Assembly (NCBI GenBank): GCA_964626415.1
Contig: CAZVFH010000001.1
Location: 1-64,000 of the forward strand
Direction of reading: 5' to 3'
DNA length: 64,000 bases
From: CAZVFH01 sp964626415
Lineage (GTDB): Bacteria; Patescibacteriota; UBA1384; XYA2-FULL-43-10; CAINNR01
How positions within the stretch are numbered: the stretch's first letter is position 1; each line of letters starts with the position of its first letter. Made by a program: the position numbers and the translations under genes. Below, in pieces: positions 7,531 through 13,736 of this stretch. A model generated the notes under the pieces. It saw nothing but the letters and a program-made list of their open reading frames with translations, was not told the origin of the DNA and did not search any database.

Positions 7531-9744
7531 ATGCAATTAAAAGATTATCAAGAAGATGCAATCGAAGAATTGTTAGAGGCGACAAAGCAACTTTTGAATT
7601 ATGAAAATCAAAAGTTGGTTTTGAAAGCGCCAACCGGTTCGGGAAAAACCATTATAATGGCCGAATTTTTAAAACAGTTGACAGAAAATCCCGAAATTAG
7701 GCAACCGCTTTCCTTCATTTGGACTGCGCCGAGAAAACTCCACATTCAAAGCAAGGAGAAGCTAGAAAATTATTTTGAAGAAAACTGTGCCTTGAAATGT
7801 TCATTTTTTGAAGATTTAGATGACCGAAAAATAGATGAAAATGAAATTTTGTTTTTCAATTGGGAAAGTATAAATAAAAAGGATAATGTTTATATCCGCG
7901 ATAACGAGCAAGAATTTAATCTATCAAAAGTTGTAGAAAGAACAAAAGAGGAGGGACGAGAGATCATATTAATTATTGACGAAAGCCATCACCATGCAAA
8001 AAGCGATATATCACAGGAATTAATAAAGATGATGGGGCCGATATTAACCATTGAGGTTTCGGCAACACCCAAAATGGAGGAGCCAGACGAAATGGTAAAT
8101 GTCCACTTGGAAGATGTTAAAGCAGTGGGCATGATCAAAAAAGCCGTGATTATCAACGATGAGATTGAAAATTTCTTGAAACATAACAAGATAATCTCTG
8201 GGTTAAGAACTGGCTCGGAGGAAAAAGTTTTGGATTTAGCAATTCAAAAAAGAAGAGAATTAGTTAAGGCTTTTAATCAAGAGGATGTTGCGACGATCAA
8301 CCCGTTAATATTGATTCAGCTGCCGGACAGAAAATCTCAAATCGAAGACGAAGTTAAAGAAAGAATAATAAAATATTTAAAAGACAAACATAATATTAGT
8401 GTTGAGAATGGAAAATTAGGGGTTTATCTTTCGGAAAATTACGAAAACCTTGAAAATATAACCAAAAATGAAAGCGAAGTTGAGGTTTTGATATTTAAAC
8501 AGGCGATTACAATAGGCTGGGATTGTCCAAGAGCGCAGATTTTAGTTTTGTTTAGATTTTGGAAAAGTCTAACTTTTTCTATCCAAACCGTAGGCAGAAT
8601 AATGAGGATGCCCGAACTTCATCATTATACAGGTCATCAAATTTTAAATTATGCCCACGTTTATACTAATTTAGAAAATATAGAAATCCAAGAGGACATC
8701 TCCAAAGATTATATTACAATTTTCACAAGTAAAAGAATTAAAGATTATAAACCAATAAATCTTCTTTCATATTATTCAAAAAGGCAAAGAGAAAGAACAA
8801 GACTCGACCCCCGATTTATAAATATATTTTTAGAAACTGCAAAAAAAGAGAAGATAAAAGATAAAATCAATATTAAAAGTCAAAAATTTAACCAAGATTT
8901 TATCGCAAAGGCCGAGTTAAATAATATTGATGTAAAAGGGAAACTGCCGATTGTTGCCGAAAAAAGAGTAAAATATGTTGTCTCATCTTTAGATTTGCAA
9001 AAACTATTAGATTATTTTGCTAGAGATTCCCTCCCGCCAGAGTTTTATCCAGAAGATCGTTCAATTGCAAGAGTAAAAGAATCAATTTATCACTTATTTG
9101 AAAAAATATTTAATTTGACCTATGAAGACGAAGAAAAGATTGTTTCAATTTTATTGGACGAGAAAAATATCGATTATTTTAAAAACTTAATAAATATTGC
9201 CAAACAAAAGTATCAAGCAGAAGTTGCAAAAAGAGAGAAAGAATTAAGCTTAATTGAAGATTGGAATGTTCGCGAGATAATGAATTTTAATATAAATTAT
9301 TTTAGAAGTGATAAAAAAAGATCTGTTATGCAGCCATTTTACTGTGATAAAAAATGGAAAACAGAAATGGCTTTTATCGATTTTTTGGAGAAACAAAGTA
9401 ATGTCGAATGGTGGTTTAAAAATGGAGATCGGGATGCAACATTTCTTGCCGTGCCATACGGCAATGGTGAACCAAAACCGTTTTATGTTGACTTTGTTAT
9501 CAAATTAAAAGATGACAGGATTGGATTATTTGATCCTCACGGTACACATTTAAGCGATTCGAGGACTAAATCAGACGGCTTATTAAGATATATTGACAGC
9601 GAAAATAAAAAAGATAAAAAACTTTTTGGTGGCATTGTCGCTAATACAGACCCGAGAAATTATTCTGGGCGATGGGTCTATTTCAACAAACTAAGTAAAG
9701 GGCTGGAAGATGATTTTAGTAATTGGGAAAATTTAGAATTATAA
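7531..9744 (+). CDS. Type III restriction-like DEAD/DEAH helicase (Res)
   Basis: 737 residues. Superfamily 2 helicase motifs are clear: Q-like start QLKDYQEDAIEELL, Walker A APTGSGKTI (33-41), motif II IIDESHHHA (about 148-156), motif III VSATP, and motif VI QTVGRIMRMPE (about 352-362). The C-terminal region shows a nuclease-like segment ending FYVDFVIKLKDDRIGLFDPHG (about 651-671). In classical Res subunits the last part is a PD...(D/E)xK site; here the expected D/E-x-K reads D-P-H, so cleavage may be altered or lost. The gene follows the OLD-like gene by 3 bases. The final codons run almost directly into a stray HsdS tail. Confidence 0.85.
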   Translation: MQLKDYQEDAIEELLEATKQLLNYENQKLVLKAPTGSGKTIIMAEFLKQLTENPEIRQPLSFIWTAPRKLHIQSKEKLENYFEENCALKCSFFEDLDDRKIDENEILFFNWESINKKDNVYIRDNEQEFNLSKVVERTKEEGREIILIIDESHHHAKSDISQELIKMMGPILTIEVSATPKMEEPDEMVNVHLEDVKAVGMIKKAVIINDEIENFLKHNKIISGLRTGSEEKVLDLAIQKRRELVKAFNQEDVATINPLILIQLPDRKSQIEDEVKERIIKYLKDKHNISVENGKLGVYLSENYENLENITKNESEVEVLIFKQAITIGWDCPRAQILVLFRFWKSLTFSIQTVGRIMRMPELHHYTGHQILNYAHVYTNLENIEIQEDISKDYITIFTSKRIKDYKPINLLSYYSKRQRERTRLDPRFINIFLETAKKEKIKDKINIKSQKFNQDFIAKAELNNIDVKGKLPIVAEKRVKYVVSSLDLQKLLDYFARDSLPPEFYPEDRSIARVKESIYHLFEKIFNLTYEDEEKIVSILLDEKNIDYFKNLINIAKQKYQAEVAKREKELSLIEDWNVREIMNFNINYFRSDKKRSVMQPFYCDKKWKTEMAFIDFLEKQSNVEWWFKNGDRDATFLAVPYGNGEPKPFYVDFVIKLKDDRIGLFDPHGTHLSDSRTKSDGLLRYIDSENKKDKKLFGGIVANTDPRNYSGRWVYFNKLSKGLEDDFSNWENLEL

Positions 9745-9749
9745 AAATT

Positions 9750-9866
9750 GTCGAAAAGCTTAATGCCGTGCAAAATTACAAAAAATCCCTCCTCTGCCAA
9801 AAATCCCTACTCCAAGAATTATTCGATTCGGTTTTGGATAAATCTATAAACGGAGAATTATCGTAA
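9750..9866 (+). pseudogene. HsdS C-terminal tail, fragment 1
   Basis: Thirty-eight codons beginning 6 bases after the Res-like stop read VEKLNAVQNYKKSLL then LLQELFDSVLDKSINGELS and a stop. This is the characteristic C-terminal helix of type I restriction specificity subunits (HsdS). There is no start codon or upstream specificity domain, so it is a leftover. A homologous fragment lies at 10468-10599. Confidence 0.7.
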
Positions 9867-9885
9867 TAATACAGAAAGGAATAAT

Positions 9886-10185
9886 ATGGTCCAGACATCA
9901 AAAGATATGTTAGTGGCAGTTGAAAAACTGGTTGATAAAACCAAAAGAGACTTAGTGGAAGCAAAAGAGGGATTGGAAAATTTAAATAATCAATTAAAAG
10001 TTGATGACATGATGTTTATTGAGCTAGAAGCAAAGAAAGACGAATTGGCAGAAGAACAAAAATATGTTGTTTTGGCAATAAAAGGCGAAATCATGTTACA
10101 AAATAATAATATTTCAGAGCTGGAAGTTGGTCTTAAATTACTTTATAAAAAGCATGAAATATTAAAACGCGATTGGGATTTCTGA
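9886..10185 (+). CDS. Small coiled-coil protein
   Basis: 99 residues, strongly predicted to be helical with heptad spacing through most of its length (LVEAKEGLENLNNQLKVDD, then ISELEVGLKLLYKKHEILK). A ribosome site agaaagga precedes the ATG by 7 bases. No recognised family. It sits among HsdS remnants downstream of the restriction cluster. It could be a structural or accessory protein; nothing in the sequence indicates an enzyme. Confidence 0.6.
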   Translation: MVQTSKDMLVAVEKLVDKTKRDLVEAKEGLENLNNQLKVDDMMFIELEAKKDELAEEQKYVVLAIKGEIMLQNNNISELEVGLKLLYKKHEILKRDWDF

Positions 10186-10238
10186 GATAAAAATTATCCA
10201 CCTTTTCATATCCCCGTCATAGATTAGAGTGATGTTTA

Positions 10239-10256
10239 TACATTGGCAAAAATGTA
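10239..10256. promoter_or_regulatory. TACATT-N6-AATGTA site, copy 1
   Basis: Inverted repeat TACATT/AATGTA with spacer ggcaaa, inside a longer direct repeat (gattagagt...tttatacattggcaaaaatgt). Five copies lie between 10.2 and 12.1 kb. Copies 2 and 4 overlap the -35 box of the winged-helix regulator genes, so the site is a candidate operator of that regulator. Confidence 0.55.
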
Positions 10257-10295
10257 AAAATGACAATGAGTCAAATTTAAAATATTTGAGGTAAA

Positions 10296-10414
10296 ATGGA
10301 TAATGAAAATTGGAAAAAATTGAGAAGCTCAAAACCCTCCAGCTCGCCATCGCCGCCGGCCTCAGTAACCTTTCCAAATCAATCCTACACCAAGCATTTG
10401 AAGGAAAATTATAG
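10296..10414 (+). pseudogene. Chimera of MDNE-family start and HsdS tail
   Basis: The ATG at 10296 opens like the MDNE family (as at 11123), but one A is missing compared with that copy, shifting frame. After the shift, 10310-10414 reads LEKIEKLKTLQLAIAAG then LSNLSKSILHQAFEGKL and a stop, a typical HsdS C-terminal end of a different subtype from 9750-9866. The junction falls in the shared LEKIEK coding sequence, which suggests recombination by short homology. Confidence 0.6.
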
Positions 10415-10467
10415 AAATCCGATTATACAATACATTATTAGTTTAGCAATAAAGTGATAATCTAATA

Positions 10468-10599
10468 GTCGAAAAACTTAATGCCATTCAAAATTATCCC
10501 ACTTCGCTCTGAAAGCTTCGCGGGACAGGCAAAAAATCCATCCTCCATCGGAAATCTTTATTACAAGAATTATTTTATTCGGTTTTAAATAAACTAATG
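10468..10599 (+). pseudogene. HsdS C-terminal tail, fragment 3, interrupted
   Basis: The start reads VEKLNAIQNY and the end reads KSILHRKSLLQELFYSVLNK, both matching the tail at 9750-9866. Between them is a short insert around 10497-10531 (cccacttcgctctg...cgcgggacagg) that breaks the frame with TGA. A related insert, cactgcgctcaaaaagcggc, lies at 10603-10622. It is a decayed HsdS end carrying a small palindromic insert. Confidence 0.6.
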
Positions 10600-10643
10600 A
10601 CCCCACTGCGCTCAAAAAGCGGCGCGGGGCAAGAAGGAAAATT

Positions 10644-11030
10644 ATGAAAAAAACACTGACGGTGTTCGGTATAATCATTGCGATACTAGCTGTTTTTTAT
10701 ATAATCGCGAGATTATTGCCGTCGAAAACCGTCGAGTCGATAGTCGGCAACGATAACGCAATTTCAAACATCGCTTGTTCTTATCCTGTTAGAGTTTCCG
10801 GCAGTTCAATGCAGGAGTATTTCAAAGAAGGAGAACTTGCGAATTTTGATAAATGTTTTGAGAGTTCAGAGCTTGCTTCGGGCAGGATTATCGTCTTTAA
10901 AGATCGAGATAATAATCGAATCGGAATAATTCAAGAAAGCGTGAACGATACATATAAAGTCAAACAATCAAATAGGAACGAAATATTTACCGTAAACAAA
11001 CAGGATGTTGTCGCCATATACGATAAATGA
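10644..11030 (+). CDS. Signal peptidase I-like (S26/S24) membrane protein
   Basis: 128 residues. Residues 5-25 form one membrane segment, followed by an extracytoplasmic part with RVSGSSMQEYFKEGEL (about 50-65). The GSSM box with Ser55 matches the nucleophile motif of S26 signal peptidases and S24 LexA-like peptidases. The following RIIVFKDRDNNRIGII resembles the second conserved box, but the usual catalytic Lys is not obvious at the expected place. The ATG follows gaagg. It may be an inactive or specialised peptidase; the protein is short for a housekeeping signal peptidase. Confidence 0.6.
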   Translation: MKKTLTVFGIIIAILAVFYIIARLLPSKTVESIVGNDNAISNIACSYPVRVSGSSMQEYFKEGELANFDKCFESSELASGRIIVFKDRDNNRIGIIQESVNDTYKVKQSNRNEIFTVNKQDVVAIYDK

Positions 11031-11122
11031 AGATAAGGGGAGAATAGGGGGGACTTCACATTTACTCAAATAATTAGTGATAAAAGAGCTATTCAAGAAA
11101 ATAATAATCACAGAAGGAAAAA

Positions 11123-11230
11123 ATGGATAATGAAAAATTGGAAAAAATTGAGAAGCGGGTTGAACTGCTTTCGCTGGAAGTTTGTATCATTTATCATAAT
11201 CTATTTCACAATCTAGTTCACATATCATAA
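11123..11230 (+). pseudogene. Truncated MDNE-family fragment
   Basis: ATG at 11123 after agaagga reads MDNEKLEKIEKRVELLSLEV and stops after 35 residues. It is homologous to the first 27 residues of the FtsK-gamma-like protein at 12174-12488 and to 11664-11768, then diverges. It could be expressed as a mini-protein, but it lacks the winged-helix domain. Confidence 0.5.
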
Positions 11231-11275
11231 ACTAACTTACATTGAGCTAATCACATAGATTAGAGTAACATTTAA

Positions 11276-11291
11276 ACATTGGCAAAAATGT
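11276..11291. promoter_or_regulatory. ACATT-N6-AATGT site, copy 2
   Basis: Inverted repeat overlapping the -35 box (TTGGCA) of the first winged-helix gene. A dimer bound here would block the polymerase, so autorepression is a reasonable inference. Confidence 0.55.
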
Positions 11292-11308
11292 GTCAATATC
11301 TGTATAAT
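11279..11308 (+). promoter_or_regulatory. Promoter giving a probable leaderless mRNA, copy 1
   Basis: TTGGCA (11279-11284), 18-base spacer, TATAAT (11303-11308). The ATG at 11315 is 6 bases after the -10 box, so the expected start point coincides with the start codon. Confidence 0.75.
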
Positions 11309-11314
11309 CTAATT

Positions 11315-11593
11315 ATGGAGATTAAACAGATAAAAACTTTAGAGAGAGTGTTTAAGGGAGTTGGAAATCACTACCGAATTAAAACTCTTTTTCTAATTGA
11401 TAAAAGTCCAGAGATATCTTTGGATGAAATAGTCAGAGCATTAAAGGCAAATTATTTCACTATTTCTGAGCATGTAAACCGATTGAGAATTGCCGGCTTG
11501 ATATCAAAAAAGTACAAAGGGAAATATGTTATTCATACTCTAACACCTTACGGCAATAAAATAATCACAATTTTAAACAACTTTTTTGATTAG
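11315..11593 (+). CDS. ArsR-like winged-helix regulator, copy 1
   Basis: 92 residues. The fold reads as a winged helix: a first helix TLERVFKGVGNHYRIKTLFL, then ISLDEIVRALKANYFTISEH with the recognition helix near TISEHVNRLRIAGL, and a wing SKKYKGKYVIHTLTPYG. This fits ArsR-type dimeric repressors without a visible metal-binding cysteine pattern. I place the start at 11315, not at the in-frame upstream codon, because the -10 box at 11303-11308 would lie inside a longer reading frame. The second copy at 11825-12103 differs by a single visible residue. Likely autoregulated through the ACATT-N6-AATGT site. Confidence 0.8.
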   Translation: MEIKQIKTLERVFKGVGNHYRIKTLFLIDKSPEISLDEIVRALKANYFTISEHVNRLRIAGLISKKYKGKYVIHTLTPYGNKIITILNNFFD

Positions 11594-11604
11594 AGTATTG
11601 TTTA

Positions 11605-11622
11605 TACATTGGCAAAAATGTA
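11605..11622. promoter_or_regulatory. TACATT-N6-AATGTA site, copy 3
   Basis: Same inverted repeat, 11 bases after the first regulator gene and before the truncated MDNE gene. The TTGGCA box is present, but no TATAAT follows at the usual distance. Confidence 0.5.
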
Positions 11623-11663
11623 AAAATGACAATGAGTTAAACTAAAAATCATCGAGATAAAAA

Positions 11664-11768
11664 ATGGACAATGAAATGCTGGATAAAATTGGGAAACAGA
11701 TTGAACTACTTTCGCTGAAAGTTGATATTATTTATCATAAGCTAACTCACACTGAATCATTCTCATAG
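11664..11768 (+). pseudogene. Truncated MDNE-family gene in duplication unit 1
   Basis: 34 codons, MDNEMLDKIGKQIELLSLKV followed by DIIYHKL and a different short ending. The first 27 codons are identical in protein sequence to the FtsK-gamma-like gene at 12174. The break coincides with the boundary of the tandem unit, so the duplication created this fragment. Confidence 0.7.
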
Positions 11769-11785
11769 ATTAGAGTAATGTTTAT

Positions 11786-11801
11786 ACATTGGCAAAAATG
11801 T
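11786..11801. promoter_or_regulatory. ACATT-N6-AATGT site, copy 4
   Basis: Equivalent of copy 2 in the second tandem unit; overlaps the -35 box of the second regulator gene. Confidence 0.55.
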
Positions 11802-11818
11802 GCCAATATCTGTATAAT
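11789..11818 (+). promoter_or_regulatory. Promoter giving a probable leaderless mRNA, copy 2
   Basis: TTGGCA, 18-base spacer, TATAAT (11813-11818), then ATG at 11825. Same geometry as the first copy. Confidence 0.75.
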
Positions 11819-11824
11819 CGAATT

Positions 11825-12103
11825 ATGGAAATTAAACAGATAAAAACTTTGGAGAGAGTGTTTAAGGGGGTTGGAAATCACTACCGGATAAAAACTCTTT
11901 TACTGATTGATAAAAGTCCGGAGATATCTTTAGATGAAATAGTCAGAGCATTAAAGGCAAATTATTTTACTATCTCTGAACATGTAAACCGATTAAGAAT
12001 TGCCGGTTTGATATCAAAAAAGTATAAAGGGAAATATGTCATCCACACTTTGACACCTTACGGCAATAAAATAATCACAATTTTAAACAACTTTTTTGAT
12101 TAG
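11825..12103 (+). CDS. ArsR-like winged-helix regulator, copy 2
   Basis: 92 residues, the same protein as 11315-11593 except that the FLID segment of copy 1 reads LLID. The DNA differs at scattered third positions, so the duplication is not brand new, yet the protein has been kept. This suggests selection for the protein or gene conversion. It is followed by a copy of the ACATT-type repeat and then by the intact FtsK-gamma-like gene. Confidence 0.8.
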   Translation: MEIKQIKTLERVFKGVGNHYRIKTLLLIDKSPEISLDEIVRALKANYFTISEHVNRLRIAGLISKKYKGKYVIHTLTPYGNKIITILNNFFD

Positions 12104-12114
12104 AGTATTGTTTA

Positions 12115-12132
12115 TACATTGGCAAAAATGTA
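12115..12132. promoter_or_regulatory. TACATT-N6-AATGTA site, copy 5
   Basis: Same inverted repeat before the FtsK-gamma-like gene, which suggests that the winged-helix regulator also controls that gene. Confidence 0.5.
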
Positions 12133-12173
12133 AAAATGACAATGAGTTAAACTAAAAATCATCGAGATAAAAA

Positions 12174-12488
12174 ATGGACAATGAAATGCTGGATAAAATT
12201 GGGAAACAGATTGAACTACTTTCGCTGAAAGTTGATATCATTTATCATAAGTTAGTGCATAACGAATTGATACAAAATCAAAAACTAGATTGCCGATCAG
12301 AAGATGAGCTTTTTACTGAAGCAAAAATGATCGTCATTAAAGCCGGCGAGGCATCAGCATCTATTTTGCAAAGAAAATTAAAAATTGGCTATGCCCGTGC
12401 AGCGCGCCTTTTAGATCTGTTAGAATCCGAAGGAGTTGTTGGCCCAGCTTATGGCGCAAAGCCCAGAGATGTTTTAATTAAAAAATAA
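12174..12488 (+). CDS. Free-standing FtsK-gamma-like winged-helix protein
   Basis: 104 residues. Residues 1-40 are a helical leader (MDNEMLDKIGKQIELLSLKV). Residues about 43-104 closely match the C-terminal gamma domain of FtsK/SpoIIIE: DELFTEAKMIVIKAGEASAS, then LQRKLKIGYARAARLLDLLE and GVVGPAYGAKPRDVLI. In FtsK this winged helix reads the polar KOPS sequences and activates XerD at dif; here there is no translocase motor. The protein could therefore be a DNA-binding regulator or compete with FtsK at its sites, which is inference. It lies in the second unit of the tandem duplication and its leader is found as broken copies three times upstream. Confidence 0.8.
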   Translation: MDNEMLDKIGKQIELLSLKVDIIYHKLVHNELIQNQKLDCRSEDELFTEAKMIVIKAGEASASILQRKLKIGYARAARLLDLLESEGVVGPAYGAKPRDVLIKK

Positions 12489-12497
12489 AAAACAGTG

Positions 12498-12878
12498 ATG
12501 AATTCTTATTTAATTTTAGCTAATCTAATTGCCTTATTTCACGGATTCGTAGTTTTACCGATAATAACTTTTGGGCCAATAGTTTTACTTCTCAGCAAAA
12601 AACGAATCAAACGCCTTGAAAAAATTTTCATCTATCTCGGTCTACCAACGGTCTTGTCTTTTGTTTTTAGCGGTGGATGTTTTTTGACTGTTTGGGAACA
12701 AGAACTTCGAAAAACTTCCGGTGTTTCCGGATATGACGGAGGATTCGTTCGGCACTATCTGGGAGAGATAGGGATTGAATTCCCCGATATTGCTACAACT
12801 ATTATTTTAACTATTCTGCTTAGCGCCGGCTTTGTCAAGCTGATTTGGAATTGGTGGAAGGATAGAAAAAGCATTTAA
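12498..12878 (+). CDS. DUF2784-like membrane protein
   Basis: 126 residues with three to four membrane segments (about 7-32, 45-65, 97-117). The central segment GGCFLTVWEQELRKTSG followed by GGFVRHYLG fits DUF2784, whose members keep a C-P/F-L-T..E..LR pattern and a GF..HYL box. Function unknown. The ATG at 12498 is preferred over the GTG one codon earlier. It follows the FtsK-gamma-like gene by 9 bases and may be co-transcribed. Confidence 0.65.
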   Translation: MNSYLILANLIALFHGFVVLPIITFGPIVLLLSKKRIKRLEKIFIYLGLPTVLSFVFSGGCFLTVWEQELRKTSGVSGYDGGFVRHYLGEIGIEFPDIATTIILTILLSAGFVKLIWNWWKDRKSI

Positions 12879-12974
12879 TCCATTCATTCAAGAATTGAAA
12901 TAAAAATCATCAACAAAAAATTTGACTTGATAAATAGTTCAATAATTATCTCACCATAAATATTTGGGGAAATT

Positions 12975-13014
12975 CTTTAACACTACTCAACTACGTAGTT
13001 GAGTAGTGTTAAAG
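12975..13014. promoter_or_regulatory. Perfect 40-bp palindrome, family B site 1
   Basis: Two perfect 20-base arms without a loop, centred on ctacgtag at 12994/12995, with core half-site CACTACTCAACTAC. It is followed by aaaggagtga, not by a T-tract, so it is not an ordinary terminator. Upstream is a possible promoter with TTGACT at 12922-12927. It precedes the small membrane protein at 13079. Confidence 0.7.
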
Positions 13015-13078
13015 GAGTGAAAATATTTATTATTTCGCAAATGCAAGAGGTCTTAAAAATCATTATTACTAATTAAAT

Positions 13079-13306
13079 ATGTATAAAATTATTGATTTTT
13101 GTCTAGATATGTTTTTTGGGCTTCTTATTTTCGTGATCGGTGTCTTGGTTTTTTATTTCATAATTTCTCAATTCTCTATCCAAACCGATTACCAGATGAG
13201 TTGGGAATTAATTATCAAGTCGGCTACTGTTGCCGGAGCGATTTGGTTCTTTATTGGTCAGATTGGCATAATAATTGATGAAAAAAAACCAGTTAAAAAA
13301 AAATAA
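13079..13306 (+). CDS. Small two-helix membrane protein
   Basis: 75 residues with two hydrophobic segments (about 8-31 and 44-66) and a lysine-rich C-terminus that would be cytoplasmic. No known family. It is framed by the family B palindromes at 12975-13014 and 13333-13370, so it may be a target of the TrpR-like repressor encoded next. Confidence 0.55.
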   Translation: MYKIIDFCLDMFFGLLIFVIGVLVFYFIISQFSIQTDYQMSWELIIKSATVAGAIWFFIGQIGIIIDEKKPVKKK

Positions 13307-13332
13307 CTTCAGCAATAGATAATTATGATAAT

Positions 13333-13370
13333 TGTATCACTACTCAACTACGTAGTTGGGTAGTGATACA
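13333..13370. promoter_or_regulatory. Palindromic operator candidate, family B site 2
   Basis: A 38-bp inverted repeat centred at 13351/13352 with one G-T mismatch. It covers the region where the -35 box of the TrpR-like gene would lie; the -10 box TATAAT (13379-13384) follows 8 bases later. Binding here would block transcription, so autorepression is likely. Confidence 0.7.
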
Positions 13371-13393
13371 AAAAGTATTATAATATAATTAAT

Positions 13394-13672
13394 ATGCCTA
13401 AATTTGGAATAGACAAAGAAGCACGACAGCTTCTATATGACACAATAAAGAGAACCTCATCTGATGAGTTTGTCGAGTTAATTGAGTCATTGATGTCTTC
13501 GGCTGAACTTAAAGATCTTTCACGACGCTTGATGGCGGCAAAATATTTAAAGGAAAACTCAACATACGAAGAAATTGCTGATACAATGGGAATGTCGGAA
13601 AGTACAATAAACAAAATCCACTTTAAAACCAAAGGCAGTCCGATTATTAACAAATTATTTAAAAAGGATTAA
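13394..13672 (+). CDS. TrpR/YerC-like transcriptional repressor, copy 2
   Basis: 92 residues, same length as the paralogue at 1877-2155 and alignable without gaps. The helix-turn-helix segment MGMSESTINKIHFKTKGSP differs from the paralogue's only at PG versus ES, while the N-terminal helices have diverged more. The start codon lies 9 bases after a TATAAT, implying a leader of only a few bases and no ribosome site. Palindromes of family B lie upstream at 12975 and 13333, and a third copy precedes adk at 33461. The near-identical recognition helix with different palindrome interiors raises the question of how the two separate their targets. Confidence 0.85.
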   Translation: MPKFGIDKEARQLLYDTIKRTSSDEFVELIESLMSSAELKDLSRRLMAAKYLKENSTYEEIADTMGMSESTINKIHFKTKGSPIINKLFKKD

Positions 13673-13736
13673 TTCAACACTACTATGCCCACTTATCGCA
13701 ACAGGTTGCACAGTATGGTAGAGGAATGGAGGGGAG

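Larger units (their letters stand above)
11254..12251 (+). repeat. 510-bp tandem duplication
   Basis: Unit 1 (11254-11763) and unit 2 (11764-about 12251) are nearly identical and exactly 510 bases apart. Each has the sequence catagattagag, an operator-like inverted repeat, a promoter, a winged-helix regulator gene, a second operator-like repeat and the start of an MDNE-family gene. In unit 1 the MDNE gene is cut short at the unit boundary; in unit 2 it continues into a full FtsK-gamma-like protein. Confidence 0.85.

Noticed and set aside
10239..12132. CRISPR-like array from the five 18-base repeats
   Set aside because: Spacing is irregular (hundreds of bases), the spacers are genes and gene pieces, and no cas genes are present.
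12975..13014. Palindrome as an intrinsic terminator
   Set aside because: No T-run follows on either strand and the sequence recurs before other promoters; an operator is more likely.
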